A stretch of DNA of 64,000 nt from Neogemmobacter tilapiae. Lineage in GTDB: Bacteria; Pseudomonadota; Alphaproteobacteria; Rhodobacterales; Rhodobacteraceae. The stretch is taken from positions 248,001-312,000 of the forward strand of contig NZ_BMYJ01000001.1 of assembly GCF_014652215.1 (NCBI RefSeq). The letters run 5' to 3'. The translations under genes were made by a program, and so were the position numbers. Each line of letters starts with the position of its first letter. Position 1 is the stretch's first letter. The notes under the pieces were generated by a model. It had not been told where the DNA came from and did not search any database. It saw nothing but the letters and a program-made list of their open reading frames with translations. Below are positions 1 to 7,530 of this stretch, in pieces.

Positions 1-353
1 CGCGTCTTGTTCGCCGGAGCGGCCGCCGCCGACGACATGCCATGCGCGATTTCAAAATCGGCTTCGGCACAGAATTGATGAAAGGCCGCGTCGGCATCCA
101 TGCCCAGATAACGCGCATAGGAACGCACATAGCCCGCCACAAAGCCGGGGCTTTCAAAGGCCGAAATGTCGCAATTTTCGATGGCGGCGATATAGGTCGC
201 CTTGATCTTGAGTTCACGCTGCACATCCAGCAGCGACTTGCCCAGCGTGGCGCGTTCGCCCCGCATCAGGTCGCCAAGGCGAAGCTCAAAATCATCGAAA
301 CCCTTGGGCGTTTCCGCCTCTGCAACCGAAGGTTTCGTCCTCCGCCAGATCAT
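1..353 (-). CDS. RodZ-like helix-turn-helix protein, 3' part cut by window edge
   Basis: About 117 codons are visible, beginning at an ATG that reads MIWRRTKPSVAEAE, and the frame runs off the left edge. Residues about 20-85 form an HTH_25/Cro-type domain (LGDLMRGERATLGKSLLDVQ, then KATYIAAIENCD and GFVAGYVRSYARYLGMD). This is the N-terminal domain of RodZ-type proteins, which link MreB to the envelope. The C-terminal membrane and periplasmic parts lie outside the window. No better in-frame ATG lies upstream. The gene reads in the same direction as hemA and follows it by about 110 bp. The fold is clear; a RodZ function is inferred from family resemblance only. Confidence 0.8.
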   Translation of the reverse strand, partial: MIWRRTKPSVAEAETPKGFDDFELRLGDLMRGERATLGKSLLDVQRELKIKATYIAAIENCDISAFESPGFVAGYVRSYARYLGMDADAAFHQFCAEADFEIAHGMSSAAAAPANKT

Positions 354-466
354 GCGCCTGTCCCGTGTTTTTTGTGGCAGCAAACGAGTCGTTCCCCACG
401 ACTCATTCCTGATCGTATTGGCCGGAAATTAGCACAGGGCAAGGCCCAATGCACCGCCGGAATCGA

Positions 467-1690
467 TTAAGCCGCCCCTTCGGCGCGATTCAGCGCACAA
501 TGGCCCCAAAGTGCATCCAAAGCGTTCACCAATTCATTGATCAGACGCACATCATGCTGCGGCGAGGGCGTGAAACGCAGGCGTTCCGTTCCGCGCGGCA
601 CGGTGGGGAAATTGATCGGCTGCACATAGATGCCGAAACGATCCAGCAGCATGTCGGACAGCATCTTGCAGTGCACCGGATCGCCGATATGCACCGGCAC
701 GATATGGGTGCCGTGATCATCCACCGGCATCCCCAGCGCCCGCAGCCGCATTTTGAGCAGTTTGGCATGGGCCTGCTGGGCATCGCGCAGATGCTGCGCG
801 CCCTTCACAATCCGCACCGATTCTGCTGCGCCTGCCGCAATGGCCGGCGGGATCGAGGTGGTAAAGATAAAGCCCGGCGCATAGGACCGGATGGCATCGA
901 CCATCTTGGCGCTGGCCGCGATGTACCCCCCCATCACGCCAAAGGCCTTGGCCAGCGTCGCATTGATGATGTCGATGCGCCCCATCAGCCCATCGCGTTC
1001 CGCCACCCCTGCCCCACGCGGACCATACATGCCCACAGCGTGAACCTCGTCGATATAGGTCAGCGCGCCAAATTCTTCGGCCAGTTCAACAATCTGCCGG
1101 ATGGGGGCAATGTCGCCATCCATCGAATAGATCGATTCAAAGGCAATCAGCTTGGGCGCCGCCGGATCATCGGCCGCCATCAGCGCGCGCAGATGGGCCA
1201 CATCATTGTGCCGGAAGATGCGCTTTTCGCCGCCACCGCGCCGGATACCTTCGATCATCGAGGCATGGTTCAAGGCGTCGGAATAAATGATCAACCCTGG
1301 GAACAGTTTTGGCAGGGTTGAAAGCGTGGCATCATTGGCGACAAAGGCGCTGGTAAAGACCAAGGCCGCCTCTTTGCCATGCAGATCGGCCAATTCCTGT
1401 TCCAGCGCGCGGTGGTGCAGCGTGGTGCCGGAAATGTTGCGCGTGCCGCCGGAACCTGCCCCGGCCGCATCAAGCGCATCTTTCATCGCGGCCAGAACCT
1501 GCGGATGCTGGCCCATGCCCAGATAGTCATTGCCGCACCAGACGGTGATCTCTTGCAGGCTGCCGTCGGGACGGCGGCGCGTGGCACGCGGGAAATGGCC
1601 CTGATGCCGTTCGATATCAATGAATGTCCGATAACGCCCTTCGTCATGCAGACGGTTCAGGGCGGCATCAAGGGCATTGTCAAAGTGCAT
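467..1690 (-). CDS. hemA: 5-aminolevulinate synthase (C4 pathway)
   Basis: PLP enzyme that condenses glycine with succinyl-CoA to 5-aminolevulinate, the first step of heme, bacteriochlorophyll and corrin synthesis. At 407 residues from [20 protein letters not shown] it has the same length as Rhodobacter HemA. Visible signatures are [13 protein letters not shown] (51-63), [12 protein letters not shown] (79-90), [15 protein letters not shown] (212-226) and the PLP lysine K248 in NATLAKAFG. The frame stays open 22 codons upstream, but that extension is basic and unlike the family, so the start at 1690 is preferred. A TTGAC-N4-GTCAA palindrome centred about 78 bp upstream suggests oxygen control by FnrL. 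Confidence 0.97.
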   Translation of the reverse strand: MHFDNALDAALNRLHDEGRYRTFIDIERHQGHFPRATRRRPDGSLQEITVWCGNDYLGMGQHPQVLAAMKDALDAAGAGSGGTRNISGTTLHHRALEQELADLHGKEAALVFTSAFVANDATLSTLPKLFPGLIIYSDALNHASMIEGIRRGGGEKRIFRHNDVAHLRALMAADDPAAPKLIAFESIYSMDGDIAPIRQIVELAEEFGALTYIDEVHAVGMYGPRGAGVAERDGLMGRIDIINATLAKAFGVMGGYIAASAKMVDAIRSYAPGFIFTTSIPPAIAAGAAESVRIVKGAQHLRDAQQAHAKLLKMRLRALGMPVDDHGTHIVPVHIGDPVHCKMLSDMLLDRFGIYVQPINFPTVPRGTERLRFTPSPQHDVRLINELVNALDALWGHCALNRAEGAA

Positions 1691-1761
1691 CAGTCTCTCC
1701 CATCGGTCGGCTTGCCTTGCGGCTGGCGTCCTCGGTCTGCCACATGCCCTTGGCATCCACC

Positions 1762-1775
1762 TTGACCTGGGTCAA
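1762..1775. promoter_or_regulatory. FNR/FnrL-type box upstream of hemA
   Basis: The sequence TTGACCTGGGTCAA is a perfect TTGAC-N4-GTCAA dyad, close to the FnrL consensus TTGAT-N4-ATCAA. It lies in the 256-bp region between the divergent hemA and M20 peptidase genes, about 78 bp before the hemA start and 178 bp before the peptidase start. Established knowledge: hemA is an FnrL target in Rhodobacter sphaeroides. Use of this particular site is inferred. Confidence 0.6.
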
Positions 1776-1946
1776 GTCCAAAGGCCGGATTTCCGACCTT
1801 TGGCCCGGCGGCCAATGCCCGGATTTCCCTGATATTACGCCTGATCTGCCGCTGCTGCATGGCAGGCTTGCGTCTCTTCACCCCAATGTGATCCCTTCCC
1901 CCGTCTTGGGTCGCCTGCTAGCCTGCGGCAAACGATAGGAGCGCCC

Positions 1947-3332
1947 ATGGACCTGAACCCCATTCTTTCCCGCGTCGATGCCGATTTGCCCGCCGCGATG
2001 GACCGATTGCTGGAACTGCTGCGCATCCCGTCGATTTCGACCGATCCAGCCTTTGCCGAGGATTGCGCCCGTGCCGCAGACTGGCTGGTGGCGGATCTGC
2101 AATCCATCGGCTTTGCGGCATCAGCGCGCCCGACACCCGGCCATCCGATGGTGGTGGCGCATTATGATGGGCCCCCGGACAATTCAGGCCCGCATATTCT
2201 GTTCTATGGGCATTATGACGTGCAACCCGTTGATCCTTTGGATCTTTGGGATCGCGCGCCCTTTGACCCTGCGGTGGAGGAGACGGCCAAGGGGCCAGTG
2301 ATCCGGGGGCGCGGTTCGGCGGATGACAAGGGCCAGTTGATGACCTTTATCGAGGCTTTCCGGGCGTGGAAGGCTGAAAAAGGCAGCCTGCCGTTCAAGA
2401 TCACCGTGTTTCTGGAGGGGGAGGAGGAATCGGGTTCGCCGAGCCTGATCCCGTTCATGCGGGACAATGCCGCCGAATTGCGGGCCGATCTGGCGATGAT
2501 CTGCGACACGGGGCTGTTTGAAAGCAAGGTGCCCGCGATTGTGACGATGCTGCGGGGGCTGTTGGGCGAGGAAATCACGATCCACGGGCCGAACAAGGAT
2601 CTGCATTCGGGCATGTATGGCGGGGCCGCGATCAACCCGATCCGTGTGCTGAACAAGGTGCTGGCGAGCCTGCATGACGAGACCGGGCGGATTGCGATTC
2701 CGGGGTTTTATGATGGGGTGCGCGAGCTTTCGGATGAAATGCGGTCGCAATGGCAGTCTTTGGCCTTTGATCACGCGGCGTTTCTGGGGGATGTGGGTCT
2801 GTCGGTTCCGGCAGGGGAACAGGACCGGACGCCGCTGGAAATGCTGTGGTCGCGGCCGACGGCCGAGGTGAACGGGATTTGGGGCGGCTATATCGGGGCG
2901 GGGTCGAAAACTGTGCTGCCGGCCGAGGCCCATGCCAAGCTGACCTTCCGGCTGGTTCCGGGGCAGGATCCGCTGGACCTGCGGGAAAAATTCCGGGCGC
3001 ATGTGCGGGCGCAATTGCCTGCGGATGTGACGGTGGAATTCCACGCGCATGGGGCCAGCCCGGCCGGGGAAATGACGGTGGATCACCCGGCGTTTCAGGC
3101 GACGCGGGCGGCTTTGTCCGAGGAATGGGGGCGTCCGGCGGCTTTCGTGGGTTGCGGCGGGTCGATCCCGATTGCGGGGTATTTCAAGACGGAACTGGGG
3201 ATGGATGCGCTGCTGACCGGGTTCGGGCATGACGATGACCAGATTCATTCCCCGAATGAGAAATATGCGGTGGAAAGCTTCCACAAGGGAATCCGGTCCT
3301 GGGTGCGGGTTTTGGCGCGGCTGGCGGGGTGA
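1947..3332 (+). CDS. M20 family metallopeptidase (dipeptidase, ArgE/DapE/CPG2-like)
   Basis: Cytosolic two-metal peptidase of 461 residues with M20 landmarks: YGHYDVQP (H89), GRGSADDKG with a bridging Asp near 126, EGEEESGS (157-164) with the catalytic Glu, CDTG (D187), and a C-terminal HSPNE histidine. The dimerisation (lid) domain covers roughly 210-380, including KDLHSGMYGG. The length and the GHYDVQP/HSGMYGG motifs resemble M20 dipeptidases more than ArgE or DapE, so the substrate is probably a small peptide. The start ATG follows an AGGAG-like ribosome site (cgatAGGAGcgcccATG). It is divergent from hemA. Confidence 0.9.
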   Translation: MDLNPILSRVDADLPAAMDRLLELLRIPSISTDPAFAEDCARAADWLVADLQSIGFAASARPTPGHPMVVAHYDGPPDNSGPHILFYGHYDVQPVDPLDLWDRAPFDPAVEETAKGPVIRGRGSADDKGQLMTFIEAFRAWKAEKGSLPFKITVFLEGEEESGSPSLIPFMRDNAAELRADLAMICDTGLFESKVPAIVTMLRGLLGEEITIHGPNKDLHSGMYGGAAINPIRVLNKVLASLHDETGRIAIPGFYDGVRELSDEMRSQWQSLAFDHAAFLGDVGLSVPAGEQDRTPLEMLWSRPTAEVNGIWGGYIGAGSKTVLPAEAHAKLTFRLVPGQDPLDLREKFRAHVRAQLPADVTVEFHAHGASPAGEMTVDHPAFQATRAALSEEWGRPAAFVGCGGSIPIAGYFKTELGMDALLTGFGHDDDQIHSPNEKYAVESFHKGIRSWVRVLARLAG

Positions 3333-3333
3333 T

Positions 3334-3347
3334 TTCACGCGTGAAAA
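3334..3347. repeat. Perfect 14-bp palindrome after the M20 peptidase
   Basis: TTTCACGCGTGAAA begins two bases after the peptidase stop codon, in the short AT-rich gap before convergent brnA. It may act as an mRNA 3'-end hairpin or a protein site. No T-tract follows directly, so it is not called a terminator. Confidence 0.4.
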
Positions 3348-3404
3348 TGTGTGTAAATTATTGATATTGAATATATATTCAGTGATTTGAATTCTTTTTG
3401 GGGT

Positions 3405-3431
3405 GTAGGTCGGACCGAGGCCCGACCTACG
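3405..3431. repeat. REP-like palindrome, GTAGGTCGG...CCGACCTACG
   Basis: Inverted repeat with 9-bp arms (3405-3413 and 3422-3430) and a short loop, ending in CCTACG. It overlaps the end of brnA, and the CTA inside CCTACG is the brnA TAG stop codon. Related palindromes ending in CCTACG or close variants occur near 4540, 13163 and 62331, suggesting a dispersed REP-like family. Confidence 0.6.
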
Positions 3432-3768
3432 CATCCAACCCGAGGGCGCGGCGCAGGGCGGCGTTGGCGCGGGTCTGCCAGCCTTTGCCATCGGCCTTGA
3501 GCGCCGCCAGAATGTCGGGGTCCAGATGCAGCGTCACGCGCTGTTTGCGCTGTTCGGGGGGCATGGGCGGGCGGCCAAGATAGCCGTGCTTTTGCAGGGT
3601 TTTCACGAGGTCGGGGAATTCCCAGACGGGTTTGGCGGCGGCAAACCATACATCATCCAACTCTCGCGCATCCGGGTCTTGGGCGATGCCTTTGTTGATT
3701 TCGGCGTCTTCCTCGGGGGTTGGAAGACGCACCTTTTGCCCGGTTGGACTGTCTTTCAGGTCAGCCAT
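3427..3768 (-). CDS. brnA: BrnA family antitoxin
   Basis: 113 residues starting MADLKDSPTGQKVRLPTPEE. The C-terminal half carries the BrnA_antitoxin ribbon-helix-helix region (KQRVTLHLDPDILAALKADG, then GWQTRANAALRRALG). BrnA binds and neutralises the BrnT ribonuclease and represses the shared promoter. An upstream extension of 27 codons in frame belongs to the overlapping brnT region; the chosen ATG has a strong AGAGGTGGAG site. It overlaps the 3' end of brnT by 13 bp, the usual toxin-first brnTA order. Its stop codon is supplied by a REP-like palindrome. Confidence 0.88.
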   Translation of the reverse strand: MADLKDSPTGQKVRLPTPEEDAEINKGIAQDPDARELDDVWFAAAKPVWEFPDLVKTLQKHGYLGRPPMPPEQRKQRVTLHLDPDILAALKADGKGWQTRANAALRRALGLDA

Positions 3769-4016
3769 CGCTCCACCTCTCTTGCATTCGCCTTGCGCAA
3801 GCTGATCAGCCGCCGACGGTTGCCGCGCGGTGTGTAGACCAGAACGCACAGCCGTTCGCCAATCAGGCCCGAGGATTCAAACCTTTCCTCGCCATAGTCG
3901 CGGCGCAGATCAACCTCGGTCTTGGCCGAAGCCCAGTCAAAGCCCTCGACCAAGGCGAAATCCACCCCGTGTTTGGCGCGGTTGGCTTGGCGTTTGTCGT
4001 CGTCCCATTCCCACAT
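3756..4016 (-). CDS. brnT: BrnT family ribonuclease toxin
   Basis: 86 residues with the BrnT signature: N-terminal EWDDDKRQANRAKHGVDF, then SSGLIGERLCVLVYTPRG and RRRLISLRKANAREVERW. BrnT is a RelE-fold toxin that cleaves RNA and is held inactive by BrnA. It is the first gene of the brnTA operon and overlaps brnA. There is no room for a normal ribosome-binding site: a near-consensus TTGACC-N17-TATAAA element ends on the start codon itself, so translation may be leaderless or the true promoter may be slightly shifted. Confidence 0.88.
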   Translation of the reverse strand: MWEWDDDKRQANRAKHGVDFALVEGFDWASAKTEVDLRRDYGEERFESSGLIGERLCVLVYTPRGNRRRLISLRKANAREVERWLT

Positions 4017-4044
4017 TTATATGCATACATTAAGTGGCGGTCAA
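4016..4044 (-). promoter_or_regulatory. Candidate brnTA promoter/operator
   Basis: On the minus strand TTGACC (4039-4044), a 17-bp spacer and TATAAA (4016-4021) match a sigma-70 promoter, and the palindrome TATGCATA (4020-4027) sits in the -10 zone. BrnA-type antitoxins autorepress, so the palindrome is a reasonable operator candidate. The -10 box touching the start codon is unusual. Confidence 0.4.
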
Positions 4045-4127
4045 GTGTAGGGGCAGGTTAGGATGCGTTGGTTAATGCGGGGTGAAGGTTGGGAAACGCA
4101 TCGTTTGGGGGTTTGGGGTGGGCGTTG

Positions 4128-4144
4128 GGTGGGTGAAACCCACC
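4128..4144. repeat. REP-like hairpin GGTGGGT-gaa-ACCCACC
   Basis: Perfect 7-bp inverted repeat with a 3-nt loop, followed at once by a second GGGTGGGTTTT copy that could pair instead. It lies in the gap between brnT and the small membrane ORF and resembles the other short GTGGGT/GTGCGT palindromes nearby. Confidence 0.45.
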
Positions 4145-4275
4145 GTCCGGGTGGGTTTTGGTGGTTGCCCCCCGTTTTGAGCCGCCGCCATGAAGGCGCG
4201 CTTGACCCGCAGCCTTGGTTCGCGGCACAGGATGGATTGAGCGTTCGGCGCGTTAAGGCGGGCAAGAGGTCAGAA

Positions 4276-4461
4276 ATGAAAGACTGGCTGGGCGGGTTCG
4301 ATTTCCTTTGGGATTTGCCAAAGGCGATGCTGCCAGAAAATTTGGGCCTTGTGCGAACAGCGCTGAACCTCGTTTGGCAAATAGCCTTGGTTGGTGTGCT
4401 GGCTTATGTCGCCGTCACGCAGATTTATTATGAGTATTTTTTGTGGGTCGTTGAGAGGTAG
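4276..4461 (+). CDS. Small single-pass membrane protein, unknown function
   Basis: 61 residues starting MKDWLGGFDFLWDLPKAMLP, with one hydrophobic segment at about 27-48 (LVWQIALVGVLAYVAV) and a short aromatic tail (YYEYFLWVVER). The ATG is preceded by AGAGGT at a spacing of five. The frame extends upstream to 4063, but that part covers repeat-like sequence with poor protein composition, so the internal start is preferred. I do not recognise a family. The next gene converges on it after a cluster of palindromes. Confidence 0.5.
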   Translation: MKDWLGGFDFLWDLPKAMLPENLGLVRTALNLVWQIALVGVLAYVAVTQIYYEYFLWVVER

Positions 4462-4462
4462 A

Positions 4463-4565
4463 GTGCGTGATTTCACGCACCGGTTTGGGGTCTGGTGCGT
4501 GCGAGCATGGCATCCTACGAGGGGTTGGTTTTTGGGTGTGGTGCGCCATGAATGCGCACCCTACG
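4463..4565. repeat. Cluster of REP-like palindromes
   Basis: Three related units: GTGCGTGA-tt-TCACGCAC (4463-4480, perfect), a decayed GGTGCGTGCGAGCATGGCATCCTACG copy (about 4495-4519), and GGTGCGC-catgaat-GCGCACC followed by CTACG (4540-4565). They fill the gap between the small membrane ORF and the convergent DUF2971 gene and share the CCTACG-type end seen at 3431 and 62351. Confidence 0.6.
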
Positions 4566-4570
4566 GCGCG

Positions 4571-5209
4571 CTAATCCGAAATTTCAATACTAAACTCAGT
4601 TCGAGATTTTCTCATTCGTTTGACATAAACAGATGAATCTACAAGCCCCTCAATTTTTGAACGAGAGACTTCAGACTTTGGACCAATCATCACCCTTGTC
4701 AACTCAAGACTTTTGCTAAACGGAACAAACACCAATGGTTGTTGCCCAAGCTCCTGATCAATTGCAACAATGAATCTAACCTCATCCTCATATTGCCAAT
4801 CCGTTGATTTTACAGAAAATGCTAATTTTACGAGTTCAATTTTATGCTCATGGCTCATCTGCGATATGCTGGAAGATACGATGCGCGTACTTCGATATTC
4901 TACTGGCAAACAGCCCTCAGCCTCCACCTCAAACTCAAGGACAATACCTTTTCCACTATCGCCGTAGTGCGCCCACATCAGTGGACTATCAAACCTTCGA
5001 GAAAAACAACAAATGCAAATCGGGTTTGAAACGTGCCTTCCCCTTCTATCGATAAAATTCTCCCAAACAATATTTTCCTTTTCAGAAGCAAAAACTACAC
5101 CAAAAAAATCAAAGCTGTCGTTTAAGTCAGAAATACGTGAAGCCTTTATTTGACGCTCAGTTAACGTCTTAATCGCAAACTCGGCCGATAGAAATTTATA
5201 CAATTTCAT
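4571..5209 (-). CDS. DUF2971 domain protein
   Basis: 212 residues, starting MKLYKFLSAEFAIKTL. DUF2971 features are visible: ISDLNDSFDFFG (27-38), CCFSRRFDSPLMWAHYGDSG (67-86) and DWQYEDEVRFI near 140. The molecular function of the family is not established; members often sit beside mobile or defence genes. Base composition is markedly AT-rich compared with every neighbour, and codon use differs, which suggests recent transfer. Its ATG follows the parE TGA with no gap, so it may be translated by reinitiation after parE. A REP-like cluster lies just past its stop. Confidence 0.82.
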   Translation of the reverse strand: MKLYKFLSAEFAIKTLTERQIKASRISDLNDSFDFFGVVFASEKENIVWENFIDRRGRHVSNPICICCFSRRFDSPLMWAHYGDSGKGIVLEFEVEAEGCLPVEYRSTRIVSSSISQMSHEHKIELVKLAFSVKSTDWQYEDEVRFIVAIDQELGQQPLVFVPFSKSLELTRVMIGPKSEVSRSKIEGLVDSSVYVKRMRKSRTEFSIEISD

Positions 5210-7165
5210 TCAAACATCCAACTCCTCCACAAACCGCGCGTTCTCTTGAATATACTGGAACCGCAGCTCGGGCTTTTTGCCCATCAGCCGCTCCACCAGA
5301 TCGCCCGTCTCGCCCGGTTCATCCTCATCAATCGTCACGCGAATGAGTTTTCGGGTCAAGGGGTTCATGGTTGTGTCTTTCAGGTCTTTGGCGTCCATTT
5401 CGCCCAGACCTTTGAACCGTTGCACGTCGATCTTGCCTTTGCCGCCCAGGCCTTTGGCCAGCCAGTATTCTTTTTCCACATCATCGGCGACATACAACCG
5501 TTTCGCCCCCTGGGTCAGGCGGTAAAGCGGGGGGCAGGCCAGGTAGAGGTGGCCCTTGTCGATCAGGGGGCGCATTTGGGTGAAGAAGAAGGTCATCAAA
5601 AGGCTGGCGATATGCGCGCCGTCGACATCGGCGTCGGTCATGATGATGATCTTGTCATAGCGCAGGTCATCGACGTTGAAACGGGTGCCCATGGAGACAC
5701 CCAGCGCCTCACAGATATCGCGGATTTCGCTGTTTTCCGACAGTTTGCCCGAGGCCGCGCCCAGAACGTTCAGGATTTTACCTTTGAGCGGCATCAGCGC
5801 CTGATATTCGCGGTCGCGGGCCCCCTTGGCGGAGCCGCCGGCGCTGTCGCCCTCCACCAAGAAAAGTTCGGTCCCTTCGCGGTTCTTGGCGGTGCAGTCG
5901 GTCAGCTTGCCGGGCAAGCGCAGGCGTTTGGTGGCGGATTTGCGCTGGGTTTCCTTTTCCTGACGGCGGCGAAGGCGTTCTTCGGCGCGCAGGATGAGGA
6001 AATCGAGGATGGAACCGGCGGATTTGGTGTCATTGGCCAGCCAGTTGTCGAAATGGTCGCGGACGGCGCCTTCGACCCATTTGGCGGCCTCTTCGGTGGC
6101 GAGGCGGTCTTTGGTTTGGCCGACGAATTGCGGTTCGCGGATGAAGACCGAGATGAGGGCGCAGCCGCCGGTGAGCATGTCGTCGCGGGTGATGAGTTCG
6201 GCCTTGCGGTTCTTGACCAGATCACCATAGGCGCGGATGCCTTTGAGGATGGCGGACCAAAAGCCGGATTCATGGGTGCCGCCCTCGGGCGTGGGGACGG
6301 TGTTACAGTAGGATTGGATGAAACCGTCGCGAGAGGGGGTCCAGTTGATGGCCCATTCGACGGAACCGGGGACGCCGTATTTGTCCTGAAAGCCGACTTT
6401 GCCGGCAAAGGGCTTGTCGGCATAGGTGGTGGCTTTTTCCAGCGTGTCGGAAAGGTAATCGGAAAGGCCGCCGGGGAAGTGAAAGGTGGCCTCCATCGGC
6501 GTGTCGCCGTCGGGGATGGCGGATTTCCAGCGGATTTCGACGCCGGAAAAGAGATAGGCCTTGGAGCGGGCCATTTTCAGCAGGCGATGGGGTTTGAAGG
6601 CCTGGGTGCCAAAGATCTGGGGATCGGGGTGGAAGGTGGTGGTGGTGCCGCGGCGGTTGGGGGCGGGGCCGATTTTCTGGATGGGGCCAAGGGGTTGGCC
6701 GCGCGAGAATTTCTGGGAGAAAAGCTCGCGGTTGCGGGCGACTTCGACATCCATGCGGTCAGAGAGGGCGTTGACGACAGAGGAGCCGACGCCGTGAAGG
6801 CCGCCGGAGGTTTCATAGGCCTTGCCGTTGAATTTGCCGCCGGAGTGGAGGGTGCAGAGGATGACCTCGAGCGCGGATTTGTCGGGGAATTTGGGATGGG
6901 GATCGACGGGGATGCCGCGGCCGTTGTCGCGGATGGTGAGGGCGCCGTCGGCGTGAAGTTCAACCTCGATCCGGGTGGCGTGGCCGGCGACGGCCTCGTC
7001 CATGGAGTTGTCGAGGATTTCGGCAGCGAGGTGGTGGTAGGCGCGTTCGTCGATGCCGCCGATATACATGCCGGGGCGGAGGCGGACGGCCTCTAACGGC
7101 TCCAGCACCTCAATCGAGGAGGCGTCATAGGTGTCTTTTCCGCCGGAAAGAAGATCGTCGGCCAT
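5210..7165 (-). CDS. parE: DNA topoisomerase IV subunit B
   Basis: ATPase subunit of topoisomerase IV, which works with ParC to decatenate chromosomes. 651 residues. GHKL ATPase motifs: EILDNSMDEAVAGH (49-62), DNGRGIP (80-86) and GGLHGVGSSVVNALS (121-135). The TOPRIM domain has EGDSAGGSAKGARDREYQAL (438-457) and DADVDGAHI (511-519), and the C-terminus ends RFVEELDV. The length and the absence of a GyrB-type insertion favour ParE over GyrB. The ATG follows a GGGGGCG ribosome site. Confidence 0.95.
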   Translation of the reverse strand: MADDLLSGGKDTYDASSIEVLEPLEAVRLRPGMYIGGIDERAYHHLAAEILDNSMDEAVAGHATRIEVELHADGALTIRDNGRGIPVDPHPKFPDKSALEVILCTLHSGGKFNGKAYETSGGLHGVGSSVVNALSDRMDVEVARNRELFSQKFSRGQPLGPIQKIGPAPNRRGTTTTFHPDPQIFGTQAFKPHRLLKMARSKAYLFSGVEIRWKSAIPDGDTPMEATFHFPGGLSDYLSDTLEKATTYADKPFAGKVGFQDKYGVPGSVEWAINWTPSRDGFIQSYCNTVPTPEGGTHESGFWSAILKGIRAYGDLVKNRKAELITRDDMLTGGCALISVFIREPQFVGQTKDRLATEEAAKWVEGAVRDHFDNWLANDTKSAGSILDFLILRAEERLRRRQEKETQRKSATKRLRLPGKLTDCTAKNREGTELFLVEGDSAGGSAKGARDREYQALMPLKGKILNVLGAASGKLSENSEIRDICEALGVSMGTRFNVDDLRYDKIIIMTDADVDGAHIASLLMTFFFTQMRPLIDKGHLYLACPPLYRLTQGAKRLYVADDVEKEYWLAKGLGGKGKIDVQRFKGLGEMDAKDLKDTTMNPLTRKLIRVTIDEDEPGETGDLVERLMGKKPELRFQYIQENARFVEELDV

Positions 7166-7230
7166 GATGCGCCCCCTGTGGTGATCGCGTGATTAGATCA
7201 GTTGGGGGCGCGGGGCGCAAGATGTGGGGG

Positions 7231-7446
7231 TTAGGTGGCGTCGCCAGTGGGTTTGAGATGGTTGCGCAACATGTCGATCAGCGCTTGGGGATCGCGGTTC
7301 CCCTGCGGCTGCGCCTCAACCCATTTTGCGGGCAGATAGTAGCCGATCACCTGACCGTTTTCGATCAGTTCGACGGGTTCCCCGTCCTTTGCCTTGCGGG
7401 ATTTGGCGAGGGCGTGAAGGTCGTTCAGGGGAAGGATGCGCGACAT
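7231..7446 (-). CDS. Small Phd/antitoxin-like protein
   Basis: 71 residues: MSRILPLNDLHALAKSRKAK, then EPVELIENGQVIGYYLP and a polar tail. The PVELIENGQVIGYYLP stretch resembles the strand that follows the N-terminal helix in Phd/YefM antitoxins, but similarity is weak and no toxin gene follows (parE is next). A much longer open frame in this register reaches 8391 opposite the epimerase and is not considered coding. Convincing but short; it could also be an orphan regulator. Confidence 0.5.
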   Translation of the reverse strand: MSRILPLNDLHALAKSRKAKDGEPVELIENGQVIGYYLPAKWVEAQPQGNRDPQALIDMLRNHLKPTGDAT

Positions 7447-7530
7447 GGGATTCCCGGCTTGTGTTCGGGCATTTTGCGCGGCAGAACGGGTGAAATCAAA
7501 GACATTATCGTTAAAATTGGGAGGGACCAC

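Noticed and set aside
5246-7096. 616-codon + strand open frame opposite parE
   Set aside because: Gly/Ala/Val-rich antisense shadow of a clearly identified parE with all catalytic motifs.
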